A stretch of 64,000 nt of DNA, taken from the NCBI GenBank assembly GCA_963740455.1, contig CAVUEF010000012.1:124001-188000 (forward strand). Reading direction: 5' to 3'. The position numbers and the translations under genes were made by a program. A model generated the notes under the pieces. The model was not told the DNA's origin, made no database searches, and worked only from the letters and a program-made list of their open reading frames with translations. Within the stretch, counting starts at the first letter, position 1, and each line of letters starts with the position of its first letter. Origin of the DNA: Paucibacter sp963740455 (lineage in GTDB: Bacteria > Pseudomonadota > Gammaproteobacteria > Burkholderiales > Burkholderiaceae_C). Shown here piece after piece: positions 1 through 8,504 of this stretch.

Positions 1-640
1 CTGGGCCTGGCGACCGCCGGTGCCGTCACCCGCCAAGGCCGGGCACCTGAGCGGCGCCGCGCCATCGATGCGCTGGATGGGCCTGATGATGGCGGCGTAT
101 TTTTGCGCCGGCTGGGGGTTTGTGATCGGCGCCACCTTCACCGTGGTCATCGTCGAGCGCCAGCCGAGCCTGGCCGGCAGCGGGCCACTGGCCTGGTTGT
201 TGGTGGGGCTGGCGGCGATGCCGGCGGTCTTCTTGTGGGACCGCATCGCGCGGCGCAGCGGTGAACTGCCGGCGCTGCTGATCGCCTTTGCCTTGCAAAT
301 CGTGTCGGCGCTATTGCCTGTCTGGTCGGGTTCCCTGGCGGCGGCGCTGGTGGGTGCGCTGCTGTATGGCGCGACCGCCATCGGCATCGTCAGCCTGACG
401 CTGGCGCTGGTCGGGCGCAGCTCACCCGGCAACCCCGGCAAGGCAATGGCGCGTCTGACCTTGAGCTATGGCGTGGCACAGATCAGCGCACCGGCCCTGA
501 CCGGCAGCATGGTGCAAACCAGCGGCAGCTACCGCAGCGCCTTGTGGCTGACGGCGGCGGTACTGCTGGTGGGCATGGCGCTGCTGGCGGCGCTGCTGCG
601 CGAACAGCGCAGCAACGCCGGCCCCCGGCATCAAAGCTGA
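1..640 (+). CDS. MFS transporter of the YbfB/YjiJ type, C-terminal part (5' truncated by window edge)
   Basis: The reading frame is open from the first bases of the window, so the gene begins upstream; about 210 residues are visible. The product is almost entirely hydrophobic, with about six predicted helices. The pattern GWGFVIGATFTVVIVE followed by WLLVGLAAMPAVFLWDR is typical of the second half of YbfB/YjiJ major facilitator proteins, a family of uncharacterised inner-membrane transporters. The stop overlaps the end of the convergent TetR gene by 10 bp. The substrate cannot be inferred. Family assignment is by pattern recognition. Confidence 0.75.
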   Translation, partial: WAWRPPVPSPAKAGHLSGAAPSMRWMGLMMAAYFCAGWGFVIGATFTVVIVERQPSLAGSGPLAWLLVGLAAMPAVFLWDRIARRSGELPALLIAFALQIVSALLPVWSGSLAAALVGALLYGATAIGIVSLTLALVGRSSPGNPGKAMARLTLSYGVAQISAPALTGSMVQTSGSYRSALWLTAAVLLVGMALLAALLREQRSNAGPRHQS

Positions 641-1320
641 TGCAGTGCCGACTCGACCTGATTGCGGAACTTGCGCAGTGCCGCCAACTCGGCAGCGGGT
701 GCTTGCAAGGCCGGCCACAGCAATTGCACGACCGCCTCGGCGCTGGCCTCAATGTCGATCGCGCGCTGCGTGCTCACCGCCTCCCAGAGAATGTGCTCCA
801 TGGGGCCGAACACCAGCGAGCGCAGCAGGCGCAGCGGCAGGTCCTTGCGGATCTCGCCGCTGGCCTGGCCGCGCGCCAGCAAGTCCATCAGCGGCGCGGT
901 ATAGCGGCGCTGCAGTTGTTTGAAGTCGTCGCCCAGGTCCTGGCTCTTGGAGCGGCCCTCGGACAGCACCAGCGCGCACAGCCCCGTGCCCTGGATCAGG
1001 AACAGCCTCAGATGCGTGTGCACCATGAAACGCAGTTGCTGCTGGATGCTGGCGTCGCGCGGCAAGCCGCTCTCGATGGCGGCGATGATCTCGTCGTACC
1101 AGTCGCCGATCACGCGCATGCACAGCTCGCGCTTGCCACGGAAATAGGTGAACACCGTGGCTTCCGAGACGCCCAGACGTTGCGCGATCTCGGTGGTGGT
1201 GGCGGCCTGAAATCCACGCTCGGCGAACACCTCGCGCGCCACGCGCAGAATGTCGCGCACGCGCTGTTCGGACTTGGCGCTGGCCGGTGCGCGACGATTG
1301 GACAGCTTGATGGCGGGCAT
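631..1320 (-). CDS. TetR/AcrR family transcriptional regulator, likely local regulator of the leucine-degradation operon
   Basis: 229 residues. The N-terminal helix-turn-helix lies at about residues 20-65 (ILRVAREVFAERGFQAATTTEIAQRLGVSEATVFTYFRGK), the classic TetR DNA-binding signature. The rest is a helical ligand-binding domain without a recognisable ligand signature. The gene is transcribed away from the methylcrotonyl-CoA carboxylase gene. The roughly 230 bp between them carry two copies of a TTGAGTRATACTCA-type palindrome, the expected operator form for such a dimeric repressor. Regulation of the adjacent operon, probably relieved by an acyl-CoA intermediate, is inferred from position and operators. 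TetR regulators are known for similar terpene and acyl-CoA clusters. Confidence 0.9.
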   Translation of the reverse strand: MPAIKLSNRRAPASAKSEQRVRDILRVAREVFAERGFQAATTTEIAQRLGVSEATVFTYFRGKRELCMRVIGDWYDEIIAAIESGLPRDASIQQQLRFMVHTHLRLFLIQGTGLCALVLSEGRSKSQDLGDDFKQLQRRYTAPLMDLLARGQASGEIRKDLPLRLLRSLVFGPMEHILWEAVSTQRAIDIEASAEAVVQLLWPALQAPAAELAALRKFRNQVESALHQL

Positions 1321-1382
1321 GGTTGGGCGAGGGTTCTGGTTGCGCCATGCTAGCCCTGATCCGGCGTCTGTTCAAGCATTTG

Positions 1383-1397
1383 TTGAGTAATACTCAA
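1383..1397. promoter_or_regulatory. Palindromic operator candidate 1 (TTGAGTAATACTCAA)
   Basis: A perfect 7+1+7 palindrome in the intergenic region between the divergent TetR gene and the carboxylase operon. A second, slightly imperfect copy lies 92 bp further downstream. The size and symmetry suit a TetR-family dimer. Binding is inferred, not shown. Confidence 0.6.
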
Positions 1398-1474
1398 ATA
1401 CGGATTGTGTTGAATACGTTGCTGTACTATCCTGCTTAGAAGTGGCTTGAAAGTCGTTTTATATTGGAACGTCG

Positions 1475-1489
1475 TTGAGTGATACTCAC
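1475..1489. promoter_or_regulatory. Palindromic operator candidate 2 (TTGAGTGATACTCAC)
   Basis: Second copy of the TTGAGT-N3-ACTCA motif found at 1383-1397, with the outer base pair mismatched. It lies about 60 bp upstream of the preferred carboxylase start, where a bound repressor could block transcription. Two copies in one short region make chance unlikely. Confidence 0.55.
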
Positions 1490-1551
1490 ATGTTCAACAA
1501 CAAGCGCCACCGTTCATGCGCCGCATGCGGCGCCAGCTTCAGAAAGACCTT

Positions 1552-3159
1552 ATGCCCGCCCTGAATTCCAAGCTCAGCCCGCGCTCTGTCGACTTCAAGG
1601 CGAACGCCCTGGCGATGCGCGAACTGGTGGCTGACTTGCAGGCCCAGCTCAACAAAATAGCGCTCGGTGGCGGCGCGGCGGCGCGCGCCAAGCATGTGGC
1701 GCGCGGCAAATTGCTGCCGCGTGATCGGGTCGAGATGCTGCTCGACCCGGGCACGCCGTTTCTGGAGCTCGCGCCGCTGGCCGCGCTGAATGTCTACAAC
1801 AACGACGCGCCCGGCGCAGGCATCGTGGCCGGCATCGGCCGCGTCTCTGGCGTCGAGTGCATGGTGGTCTGCAATGACGCCACCGTGAAGGGCGGCAGCT
1901 ACTTTCCACTCACCGTGAAAAAGCATTTGCGCGCGCAAGAGATCGCGCTGCAAAACCGCCTGCCCTGCATCTATCTGGTCGACTCGGGCGGCGCAAACTT
2001 GCCCACTCAGGACGAGGTCTTTCCAGACCGCGACCATTTTGGGCGGATCTTTTTCAATCAAGCCAATTTGAGCGCCCAGGGCATTGCGCAGATCGCCGTC
2101 GTGATGGGCTCTTGCACCGCGGGCGGCGCCTATGTGCCGGCGATGAGCGACGAGACCATCATCGTCAAGAACCAGGGCACGATCTTTCTGGGCGGCCCGC
2201 CGCTCGTGAAAGCCGCCACCGGCGAGGTGGTCACCGCCGAAGACCTGGGCGGCGGCGACGTGCACACGCGCCTGTCGGGCGTGGCCGACCATCTGGCCAA
2301 CAACGATTTGCATGCGCTGGCCATCGCGCGCCAGGCGGTGGCGCAATTGAATTGGCGCAAGGACAACCCGCTGCTGTGCCAGACGCCGCGCGCGCCGCTG
2401 TTCGATGCGGCCGAGCTCAATGGTGTGATTCCGACCGACACCCGCAAACCCTATGACGTGCGCGAGGTGATCGCGCGCATTGTCGACGGCTCCGAATTCG
2501 ACGAGTTCAAGTCGCGCTACGGCACGACGCTGGTCTGCGGCTTCGCGCATGTCGAAGGAATGCCGGTGGGCATCGTCGCCAACAACGGCATCCTGTTTGC
2601 CGAGAGCGCGAACAAGGGCGCGCATTTCGTCGAGCTGTGCTGCCAGCGCAAGATTCCGCTCGTCTTCCTGCAGAACATCACCGGCTTCATGGTGGGACGC
2701 AAATACGAGAACGACGGCATCGCCCGCGCCGGCGCCAAGATGGTGACTGCCGTGTCTTGCGCCCAAGTGCCCAAATTCACCATCATCATCGGCGGCAGTT
2801 TCGGCGCCGGCAATTACGGCATGTGCGGCCGCGCCTTCTCGCCGCGCTTTCTGTGGATGTGGCCCAACGCGCGCATCTCGGTGATGGGCGGCGAGCAGGC
2901 GGCGTCGGTCTTGGCGACCGTCAGGCGCGACGGCATCGAGGCCAAGGGTGGCAGTTGGAGCGCGGCGGAAGAAGAAGCTTTCAAGGCGCCGATACGCCAG
3001 CAGTACGAGGATCAGGGCCACCCCTACTACGCATCGGCGCGCCTCTGGGACGACGGCGTGATAGCCCCCGCCGACACGCGCCGCGTGCTGGCGCTGGGCC
3101 TGAGCGCAGCGCTGAACGCGCCTATCGCCGACACCAAGTTCGGCGTGTTCCGGATGTAA
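1552..3159 (+). CDS. liuB: Methylcrotonyl-CoA carboxylase beta subunit (carboxyltransferase)
   Basis: About 535 residues, normal for the family. It transfers carboxyl from biotin to 3-methylcrotonyl-CoA in leucine/isovalerate degradation and partners with the biotinylated alpha subunit encoded at 4764. The acyl-CoA carboxyltransferase fold is evident from HVARGKLLPRDRVEMLLDPG near the N terminus, IYLVDSGGANLPTQDEVFPD in the middle, and the glycine-rich GGSFGAGNYGMCGRAFSP and MGGEQAASVLATV stretches in the C-terminal half. I place the start at 1552 (MPALNSKLSPRS), because family members begin this way; an in-frame ATG at 1516 adds 12 residues that look unlike the family. It is the first gene of the operon, now separated from the rest by a toxin-antitoxin pair. 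Confidence 0.93.
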   Translation: MPALNSKLSPRSVDFKANALAMRELVADLQAQLNKIALGGGAAARAKHVARGKLLPRDRVEMLLDPGTPFLELAPLAALNVYNNDAPGAGIVAGIGRVSGVECMVVCNDATVKGGSYFPLTVKKHLRAQEIALQNRLPCIYLVDSGGANLPTQDEVFPDRDHFGRIFFNQANLSAQGIAQIAVVMGSCTAGGAYVPAMSDETIIVKNQGTIFLGGPPLVKAATGEVVTAEDLGGGDVHTRLSGVADHLANNDLHALAIARQAVAQLNWRKDNPLLCQTPRAPLFDAAELNGVIPTDTRKPYDVREVIARIVDGSEFDEFKSRYGTTLVCGFAHVEGMPVGIVANNGILFAESANKGAHFVELCCQRKIPLVFLQNITGFMVGRKYENDGIARAGAKMVTAVSCAQVPKFTIIIGGSFGAGNYGMCGRAFSPRFLWMWPNARISVMGGEQAASVLATVRRDGIEAKGGSWSAAEEEAFKAPIRQQYEDQGHPYYASARLWDDGVIAPADTRRVLALGLSAALNAPIADTKFGVFRM

Positions 3160-3161
3160 GG

Positions 3162-3176
3162 CATACAATGTGTATG
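3162..3176. promoter_or_regulatory. Palindrome upstream of the vapBC-type pair (CATACA-ATG-TGTATG)
   Basis: A perfect 6+3+6 inverted repeat directly after the carboxylase stop and 22 bp before the antitoxin start. Type II toxin-antitoxin operons are normally autoregulated by the antitoxin or the complex binding a palindrome at this place. Function is inferred from position and symmetry. Confidence 0.5.
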
Positions 3177-3198
3177 AAGATCAACGTTTAAGCACATC

Positions 3199-3453
3199 AT
3201 GCGCACCAACATCGATATCGACGACGCCTTGATGGAAAAGGCCTTGCAGGCCGGCCCGTTCAAGACCAAGAAGGACGCGGTTGAGGCCGGCCTGAAGCTG
3301 CTCGCCCGCCAAGCCGCCTACCGCGAGATCCTCAAGTGGCGCGGCAAGCTGCAATGGGAGGGTGATGAGGGCATAGACTGGACCACCGCCCCCGAGGCCA
3401 AGGCCCTCGTCACCAGCGAACCCAAACCGGGCAAGCGCCGTGCTGGTCGTTGA
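3199..3453 (+). CDS. VapB-family antitoxin
   Basis: 84 residues. The N terminus MRTNIDIDDALMEKALQAG followed by TKKDAVEAGLKLLAR is the hallmark of the VapB antitoxin family: a beta strand plus two helices forming a ribbon-helix-helix-like dimer that binds DNA. The C-terminal part would wrap the toxin. The stop overlaps the start of the PIN-domain toxin gene by 14 bp, the usual coupling in these operons. The pair sits inside the leucine-degradation operon, in the same orientation. Confidence 0.85.
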   Translation: MRTNIDIDDALMEKALQAGPFKTKKDAVEAGLKLLARQAAYREILKWRGKLQWEGDEGIDWTTAPEAKALVTSEPKPGKRRAGR

Positions 3454-3841
3454 CTCCGGCGTCTGGATAGACTTCTTCACCGGTGCCGAGCATCCGGCCG
3501 TCGAGCAATTGCACGAGCTGCTGGACCATGGCGAGGTGCGCCTGGTCGTGCCCGACCTGGTGCTGTTCGAGGTGCTGCGCGGCTTCCGCCACGAGCGTGA
3601 TCTGCGCCAGGCCAGCCTGCTGATGCAGGGCCTGAGCGTCGAGACGGCTGGCGGCGAGGAGCTCGCCCTGGCCGCCGTTCAACACTACCGCAGCCTGCGT
3701 GGGCAGGGCTACACGGTACGCAGCGGCATCGACGTGCTGGTTGCAGCCTTCTGCATCGAGAACGACTACGCCTTGCTGCACAGAGACCGCGACTTCGACG
3801 CGCTGGACTTGCTGCGCGGTCTGAAGGTCTGGAAGCATTGA
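3440..3841 (+). CDS. VapC-family PIN-domain toxin (ribonuclease)
   Basis: 133 residues. PIN-domain acidic residues are visible: the first Asp in LVVDSGVWIDFF (residue about 5), Glu in LFEVLRGF (about 45), Asp in SGIDVLVAAFC (about 100) and Asp in LLHRDRDFDAL (about 116). Together these form the Mg-dependent RNase site. VapC toxins cleave tRNA or rRNA and are neutralised by the VapB partner encoded just upstream. The specific RNA target cannot be read from sequence. Confidence 0.88.
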   Translation: MLVVDSGVWIDFFTGAEHPAVEQLHELLDHGEVRLVVPDLVLFEVLRGFRHERDLRQASLLMQGLSVETAGGEELALAAVQHYRSLRGQGYTVRSGIDVLVAAFCIENDYALLHRDRDFDALDLLRGLKVWKH

Positions 3842-3965
3842 ACCTGAACCCGGCAGTTGCCCGCTGTGCCCATTCCCCGCCAAAGCCAATCATGACCCTA
3901 GCCATCTGCCCGCTGCACGTCCATCCCGGAAACCAGGCTCGGCGTGTTGCGCATGTGAGGCCGCA

Positions 3966-4751
3966 ATGAATGAAGCCACATTGAAAATCAGCCGCGACGG
4001 CCATGTCGCGCGCGTCACCTTGAACCGCGCGCAAGTGCGCAACGCCTTCAACGACGCGGTGATTGCCGAACTCACCGCCGCTTTCAGCGAGCTGAGTCAA
4101 GACCCGACCCTGCGCGCGATTGTGCTGGCCGCCGTTGGCAAGGCTTTTTGCGCCGGCGCCGATCTGAACTGGATGAAAGCCATGGCCGGCTACAGCTGGG
4201 AAGAGAACCATGCCGACGCGGCCAAGCTCGCCGAGATGCTGTGGACGATTTACCGGTGCCCGGTGCCGGTGATCGCGCGCGTGCAGGGCGATGTCTATGC
4301 CGGCGGCGTCGGGTTGGTGGCGGTGTGCGACATCGTGGTGGCGAGCGACACGGCGGGTTTCTGTTTGTCCGAGGCCAAGCTCGGATTGCTGCCGGCCACC
4401 ATCAGCCCCTATGTCGTGCGCGCCATGGGTGAGCAAGCGGCGCGCCGCTATTTCGTCACGGCCGAGCGCTTCAGCGCCGCCGAGGCGCATCGGCTGGGTC
4501 TGGTGCATGAACTGACCACTCCTGAGACGCTGGACGAGAAAGTTGACGAGTTGCTCGCCGCACTGGTCGCCAACAGCCCGACCGCCGTGCGCGCCTGCAA
4601 ACGCCTGGTGCAAGACGTCGCGCATGCGCCCATCACTGCCGACTTGCGCGATGACACCGCGCGGCGCATCGCCGATATACGCGCCAGCAGCGAAGGCCGC
4701 GAAGGCGTGCAGAGCTTTCTGAACAAGCGCAAGCCGGGCTGGCTGACATGA
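3966..4751 (+). CDS. liuC: Enoyl-CoA hydratase/isomerase family, probable methylglutaconyl-CoA hydratase
   Basis: 261 residues, a normal crotonase-fold length. It would hydrate 3-methylglutaconyl-CoA to HMG-CoA, the step between the carboxylase and the lyase encoded next to it. Oxyanion-hole segments are AFCAGADLNWM (about residue 62) and GDVYAGGVGLVAVCD (about 110); the catalytic-Glu region is CLSEAKLGLLPATISPYV. Just after the toxin gene there is a 124-bp gap, then this gene, then the carboxylase alpha subunit 12 bp downstream. The general family is certain. The precise substrate rests on context. Confidence 0.88.
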   Translation: MNEATLKISRDGHVARVTLNRAQVRNAFNDAVIAELTAAFSELSQDPTLRAIVLAAVGKAFCAGADLNWMKAMAGYSWEENHADAAKLAEMLWTIYRCPVPVIARVQGDVYAGGVGLVAVCDIVVASDTAGFCLSEAKLGLLPATISPYVVRAMGEQAARRYFVTAERFSAAEAHRLGLVHELTTPETLDEKVDELLAALVANSPTAVRACKRLVQDVAHAPITADLRDDTARRIADIRASSEGREGVQSFLNKRKPGWLT

Positions 4752-4763
4752 ATAGGGGCAAGC

Positions 4764-6818
4764 ATGTTCACTAAGATCCTCATCGCCAATCGAGGCGAGA
4801 TAGCGTGTAGGGTGGCGGCAACCGCGCGCCGTCTTGGTGTCAAGACGGTGGCCGTGTATTCCGAGATCGACGCCGGCGCGCGCCATGTGCGGGCCTGCGA
4901 CGAGGCGGTGCTGATCGGAGGCGCGGCGCCGCGCGACAGCTATCTGCAGTGGCAGCGCATCATCGATGCGGCCAAGGCGACTGGCGCCGAGGCGATCCAT
5001 CCCGGTTACGGCTTTCTGAGCGAGAACGCTGAATTCGCGCTGGCCTGTCTTGATGCGGGCCTGGTCTTCATCGGACCGCCGCCGTCCAGCATCAAGGCGA
5101 TGGGGCTGAAAGCCGAATCGAAACGCCTGATGGAGCAGGCCGGCGTGCCGCTGGTGCCGGGCTACCACGGCGAGAGTCAAGACCTGACCCTGTTGAAGCA
5201 GGAGGCCTCCGCCATAGGCTACCCGGTGCTGATCAAGGCCAGCGCCGGCGGCGGCGGAAAAGGCATGCGCATCGTGCAGCAGGCGCAAGAATTCGACGCC
5301 GCGCTCAAGTCATGCCAACGCGAGGCCGTCAACAGCTTCGGCAGCGACGCGGTGCTGATCGAGCGCTATGTGCAGCGGCCGCGCCATATCGAGATCCAGG
5401 TGTTCGGCGACACGCTGGGCAATTACGTCTATCTGTTCGAGCGCGATTGCTCGGTGCAGCGCCGCCACCAGAAGGTGCTGGAGGAGGCGCCCGCCCCCGG
5501 CTTGACGCCCGAGCTGCGCGAGCAGATGGGCGCGGCGGCGGTGGCGGCGGCCAGGGCGGTCGGCTATGTCGGCGCGGGCACGGTCGAGTTCATCGTCGAG
5601 CAGCTTGGCGATGGCGAGATGCGCTTCTTCTTCATGGAGATGAACACCCGGCTGCAGGTCGAGCATCCGGTCACCGAGGCCATCACCGGTTTCGATCTGG
5701 TCGAGTGGCAATTGCTTGTCGCCAGCGGCGAGGCGCTGCCGGCCAAGCAAGCCGATCTGGCGATCCACGGTCACGCGATCGAGGCGCGCATCTGCGCCGA
5801 AAACCCCGAGGCCAACTTCCTGCCCGCTACCGGCGTGATGACGGTGGCGCGCTGGCCCGAGCATGTGGCGTTTCGCCGCAATGCCGACGCCGAGAGCTTT
5901 CACCAGCCCGCGCCGGTGCGCATCGACCGCGGCTTTGACGAAGGCGACGCGATCAGCCCGTATTACGACTCGATGGTGGCCAAGCTCATCGTCTGGGGCG
6001 AAGACCGCGCGCAGGCGCTGGCCAGGTTGGATGCCGCGCTGCGCGACACGCATATCGTCGGCTTGCAGACCAATGTCGCGTTCCTGCGTCGCTGCGCTGC
6101 GACCGCATCGTTCGCCGGCGCCAATCTCGACACCGCGCTGATCGAACGCGAGCATGCCGCCTTGTTCGATCAGCCCGGCCTGCTGCTGCAGATCAGCGCT
6201 GCGGCGGTGGTGGCGCGCACGCTGGCCAGAGAAGCGGCGCTGCAGACCAGCGACCCCTGGAGCTGCCACGACGGCTGGCGCATGTTCGGCGCCTCCGAGC
6301 GTCGCTTCGATCTGGAGGAAGGCGGCAGGCATCACGAGGTGCTGCTGTCGCGCCATCATCAGGGGGGCATGCAGATCACGGTGGCCGGACAGGCCTTGCC
6401 ATTCGCTGTGAATTCATCCGATCTTGAGACTCATGAACTGCTGCTGGGCAGCGGCCCAGAGCAACGCCGCATCACCGTCAAGGCCTATGCGCAAGGCGAG
6501 CGGGTGGCGGTGTTTGCCCATCAAGGATCGGCCATCGTCACCGAAGTCGATCTGATCGCCCACGCGGGCGACGGCGCTGTCGAGGGCGGCCGGTTGACCG
6601 CGCCGATGCCTGGCAAGCTGGTGGCGTTTCTGGCGCAGGTCGGCGACGCGGTCAAGCTGGGCCAGCCGCTGGCCGTGATGGAGGCGATGAAAATGGAGCA
6701 CACCATCAGCGCGCCGCACGACGGCGTGGTGGCCGAGCTGCTGTTCGCGGTGGGCGACCAGATCGGCGACGGCGCCGAGTTGTTGCGCATGCAGCCACTG
6801 AAGGGGGAATCGCCATGA
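4764..6818 (+). CDS. liuD: Methylcrotonyl-CoA carboxylase alpha subunit (biotin carboxylase + biotin carrier)
   Basis: 684 residues. Biotin carboxylase domain at about residues 1-450: FTKILIANRGEIACRV at the start, the ATP-grasp loop KASAGGGGKGMRIV at about 160, and FFMEMNTRLQVEHPVTE at about 290. A linker follows, then a biotinyl domain with the biotinylation motif VMEAMKMEHTIS near residue 640. The enzyme carboxylates its biotin with bicarbonate and ATP and passes it to the beta subunit encoded at 1552. It could also be annotated acetyl/propionyl-CoA carboxylase alpha, but the flanking genes favour methylcrotonyl-CoA. Its stop overlaps the next start by 4 bp (ATGA). Confidence 0.92.
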   Translation: MFTKILIANRGEIACRVAATARRLGVKTVAVYSEIDAGARHVRACDEAVLIGGAAPRDSYLQWQRIIDAAKATGAEAIHPGYGFLSENAEFALACLDAGLVFIGPPPSSIKAMGLKAESKRLMEQAGVPLVPGYHGESQDLTLLKQEASAIGYPVLIKASAGGGGKGMRIVQQAQEFDAALKSCQREAVNSFGSDAVLIERYVQRPRHIEIQVFGDTLGNYVYLFERDCSVQRRHQKVLEEAPAPGLTPELREQMGAAAVAAARAVGYVGAGTVEFIVEQLGDGEMRFFFMEMNTRLQVEHPVTEAITGFDLVEWQLLVASGEALPAKQADLAIHGHAIEARICAENPEANFLPATGVMTVARWPEHVAFRRNADAESFHQPAPVRIDRGFDEGDAISPYYDSMVAKLIVWGEDRAQALARLDAALRDTHIVGLQTNVAFLRRCAATASFAGANLDTALIEREHAALFDQPGLLLQISAAAVVARTLAREAALQTSDPWSCHDGWRMFGASERRFDLEEGGRHHEVLLSRHHQGGMQITVAGQALPFAVNSSDLETHELLLGSGPEQRRITVKAYAQGERVAVFAHQGSAIVTEVDLIAHAGDGAVEGGRLTAPMPGKLVAFLAQVGDAVKLGQPLAVMEAMKMEHTISAPHDGVVAELLFAVGDQIGDGAELLRMQPLKGESP

Positions 6819-7723
6819 CGCTGCCTACAAGGGTCACGTTGGTCGATGTCGGGCCGCGCGACGGCTTGCAAAACGAAAAGGACATGGTGGCCACCGCCGA
6901 CAAGGCGCGGCTCGTCGCGATGCTGCAGCTGGCAGGCTTAAAGGAGATCGAGGTCACCAGCTTCGTGTCGCCCAAGTGGGTGCCGCAAATGGCCGACAAC
7001 GCCGCTGTGATGGCGGCCATCAAGCGCCAGCCCGGCGTGCGCTACTCGGTGCTGACGCCGAACCTGAAGGGTGTCGAAGCAGCGTTGCTCAGCCACCCCG
7101 ACGAGATCGTCGTGTTCGCCGCCGCCACCGAGGCCTTCAGCCAGCGCAATATCAATTGCGGCATTGCCCAGAGCATCGAGCGCTTTGCACCGGTGGTCGC
7201 AGCCGCGCATGCCGCAGGCGTAAAGGTGCGCGGTGCGCTGTCGTGCGCGCTGGGCTGCCCCTACCAGGGCGAGGTCAGCGCCGACGAGGTCGAACTGGTC
7301 GTCAAGTTGTTGAAGTCCATCGGCGTCGATCACATGGGCGTTGCCGACACGATTGGCGTGGGCACGCCGCGCAAGGCGCAGGCGGCGTTGGAGCGCGCGC
7401 TCAAGCACTACCCGTTGGCCGAGGTGAGCGGGCACTTTCACGACACCTACGGCCAGGCGCTGGCCAATATCTATGCCTGCCTGGAGCTTGGCGTGCATAC
7501 CTTCGACACCAGCGTCGCGGGTCTCGGCGGCTGCCCTTATGCGAAGGGCGCGACCGGCAATGTCGCGACCGAGGACGTGGTGTTCATGCTGGACGGCCTT
7601 GGCATAGAGACCGGCATCGACATCGACAGATTGGTCGACGCCGGCGCCTTCATCTCGGGCGTGTTGGGCCGCGCGCCCGTGTCGCGCGTCGGCCGGGCGC
7701 TGCTGGCCAAGCGGGCGAGCTGA
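6815..7723 (+). CDS. liuE: Hydroxymethylglutaryl-CoA lyase
   Basis: 302 residues. It cleaves HMG-CoA to acetyl-CoA and acetoacetate, the last step of leucine degradation. It is a DRE-TIM metallolyase: VTLVDVGPRDGLQNE at the N terminus supplies the catalytic Arg-Asp, GHFHDTYGQALANI holds metal-binding His residues, and SVAGLGGCPYAKGATGNVATED is the HMG-CoA lyase signature with the active-site Cys. It is translationally coupled to liuD by a 4-bp overlap. The acyl-CoA dehydrogenase normally found with this set (liuA) is not in the window. Confidence 0.95.
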   Translation: MTLPTRVTLVDVGPRDGLQNEKDMVATADKARLVAMLQLAGLKEIEVTSFVSPKWVPQMADNAAVMAAIKRQPGVRYSVLTPNLKGVEAALLSHPDEIVVFAAATEAFSQRNINCGIAQSIERFAPVVAAAHAAGVKVRGALSCALGCPYQGEVSADEVELVVKLLKSIGVDHMGVADTIGVGTPRKAQAALERALKHYPLAEVSGHFHDTYGQALANIYACLELGVHTFDTSVAGLGGCPYAKGATGNVATEDVVFMLDGLGIETGIDIDRLVDAGAFISGVLGRAPVSRVGRALLAKRAS

Positions 7724-7750
7724 GAGCGTTGGCGCAGCGACAATAGGCGC

Positions 7751-8263
7751 ATGAGCGAAGCCACCGATTCATCCGCGCGTCCCGAAGGCTTTCGCCGCGT
7801 GGCGCAAGCGCTGGCCGAAAGCCGGCATGTGCATGCCCCGCTGTGGCTGGAGGTGGCGGCGCGCACCGCGCAGGAAGCCGCCGATGCCTTGGGCGTGAGC
7901 CTGGGGCAGATCGCCAAGAGCGTGGTGTTCCGTCGCAAGAGCGATGGCCGTGCGGTGCTGGTGATCACCTCGGGCGACCGCCGCGTCGACGAGAAGAAGC
8001 TCGTGCCGCACACCGGCACGCTGGGCCGGGCCGACGCCGACTTCGTCAAGGCCAGCACCGGCTTCTCGATTGGCGGTGTGTCGCCGGTCGGCCATGCGGC
8101 CATCGACGGCCAGGCGCCGCTGCTGTTCATCGACGCCGAGCTGTTTCGCTTCGACCTTATCTGGGCCGCTGCCGGTCACCCGAACGGCGTGTTCAGGCTG
8201 ACTCCGGCCGAGCTGGTGGCGCTGACTGGCGCGCCGGTGCTCGATGTCGTGCAGGGCGCTTGA
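7751..8263 (+). CDS. YbaK/EbsC family protein (aminoacyl-tRNA deacylase-like)
   Basis: 170 residues. It matches the YbaK/prolyl-tRNA editing-domain fold: LGVSLGQIAKSVVFRRKSDGRAVLVITSGDRRVD, then ADFVKASTGFSIGGVSPVGH with the conserved GGVSPxGH motif. Family members hydrolyse misacylated tRNA, for example Cys-tRNAPro. It lies 27 bp after the HMG-CoA lyase gene and is followed after 1 bp by a DUF1289 gene, so it may be co-transcribed. There is no functional link to leucine degradation that I can see. Confidence 0.88.
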   Translation: MSEATDSSARPEGFRRVAQALAESRHVHAPLWLEVAARTAQEAADALGVSLGQIAKSVVFRRKSDGRAVLVITSGDRRVDEKKLVPHTGTLGRADADFVKASTGFSIGGVSPVGHAAIDGQAPLLFIDAELFRFDLIWAAAGHPNGVFRLTPAELVALTGAPVLDVVQGA

Positions 8264-8264
8264 C

Positions 8265-8483
8265 ATGACGACTGCGTCCGCGGTTGTGACCTCGCCCTGC
8301 ATCAATATCTGCCGCATGCACGCGGCGACCGGCTGGTGCGAAGGCTGCGCGCGCAGCATCGTCGAGATTGCCGCCTGGTCCACGCTCGACGATGCGGACA
8401 AGCGCAGTGTGCTGGACTTGCTGCCGGCGCGGCGCGCGGTGCTCGTAGCGCATGGCGTCAAGAGCGCAGCGCCGCCAGTCTGA
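8265..8483 (+). CDS. DUF1289 small cysteine-rich protein
   Basis: 72 residues starting at the ATG one base after the upstream stop. SPCINICRMHAATGWCEGCARSI contains the four-Cys pattern C-x3-C...C-x2-C that defines DUF1289, and STLDDADKRSVLDLLPARR is the typical tail. Family members are small, probably metal-binding proteins of unknown role in many betaproteobacteria. Confidence 0.85.
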   Translation: MTTASAVVTSPCINICRMHAATGWCEGCARSIVEIAAWSTLDDADKRSVLDLLPARRAVLVAHGVKSAAPPV

Positions 8484-8504
8484 AACTCTATCGACGGAGA
8501 TGCA

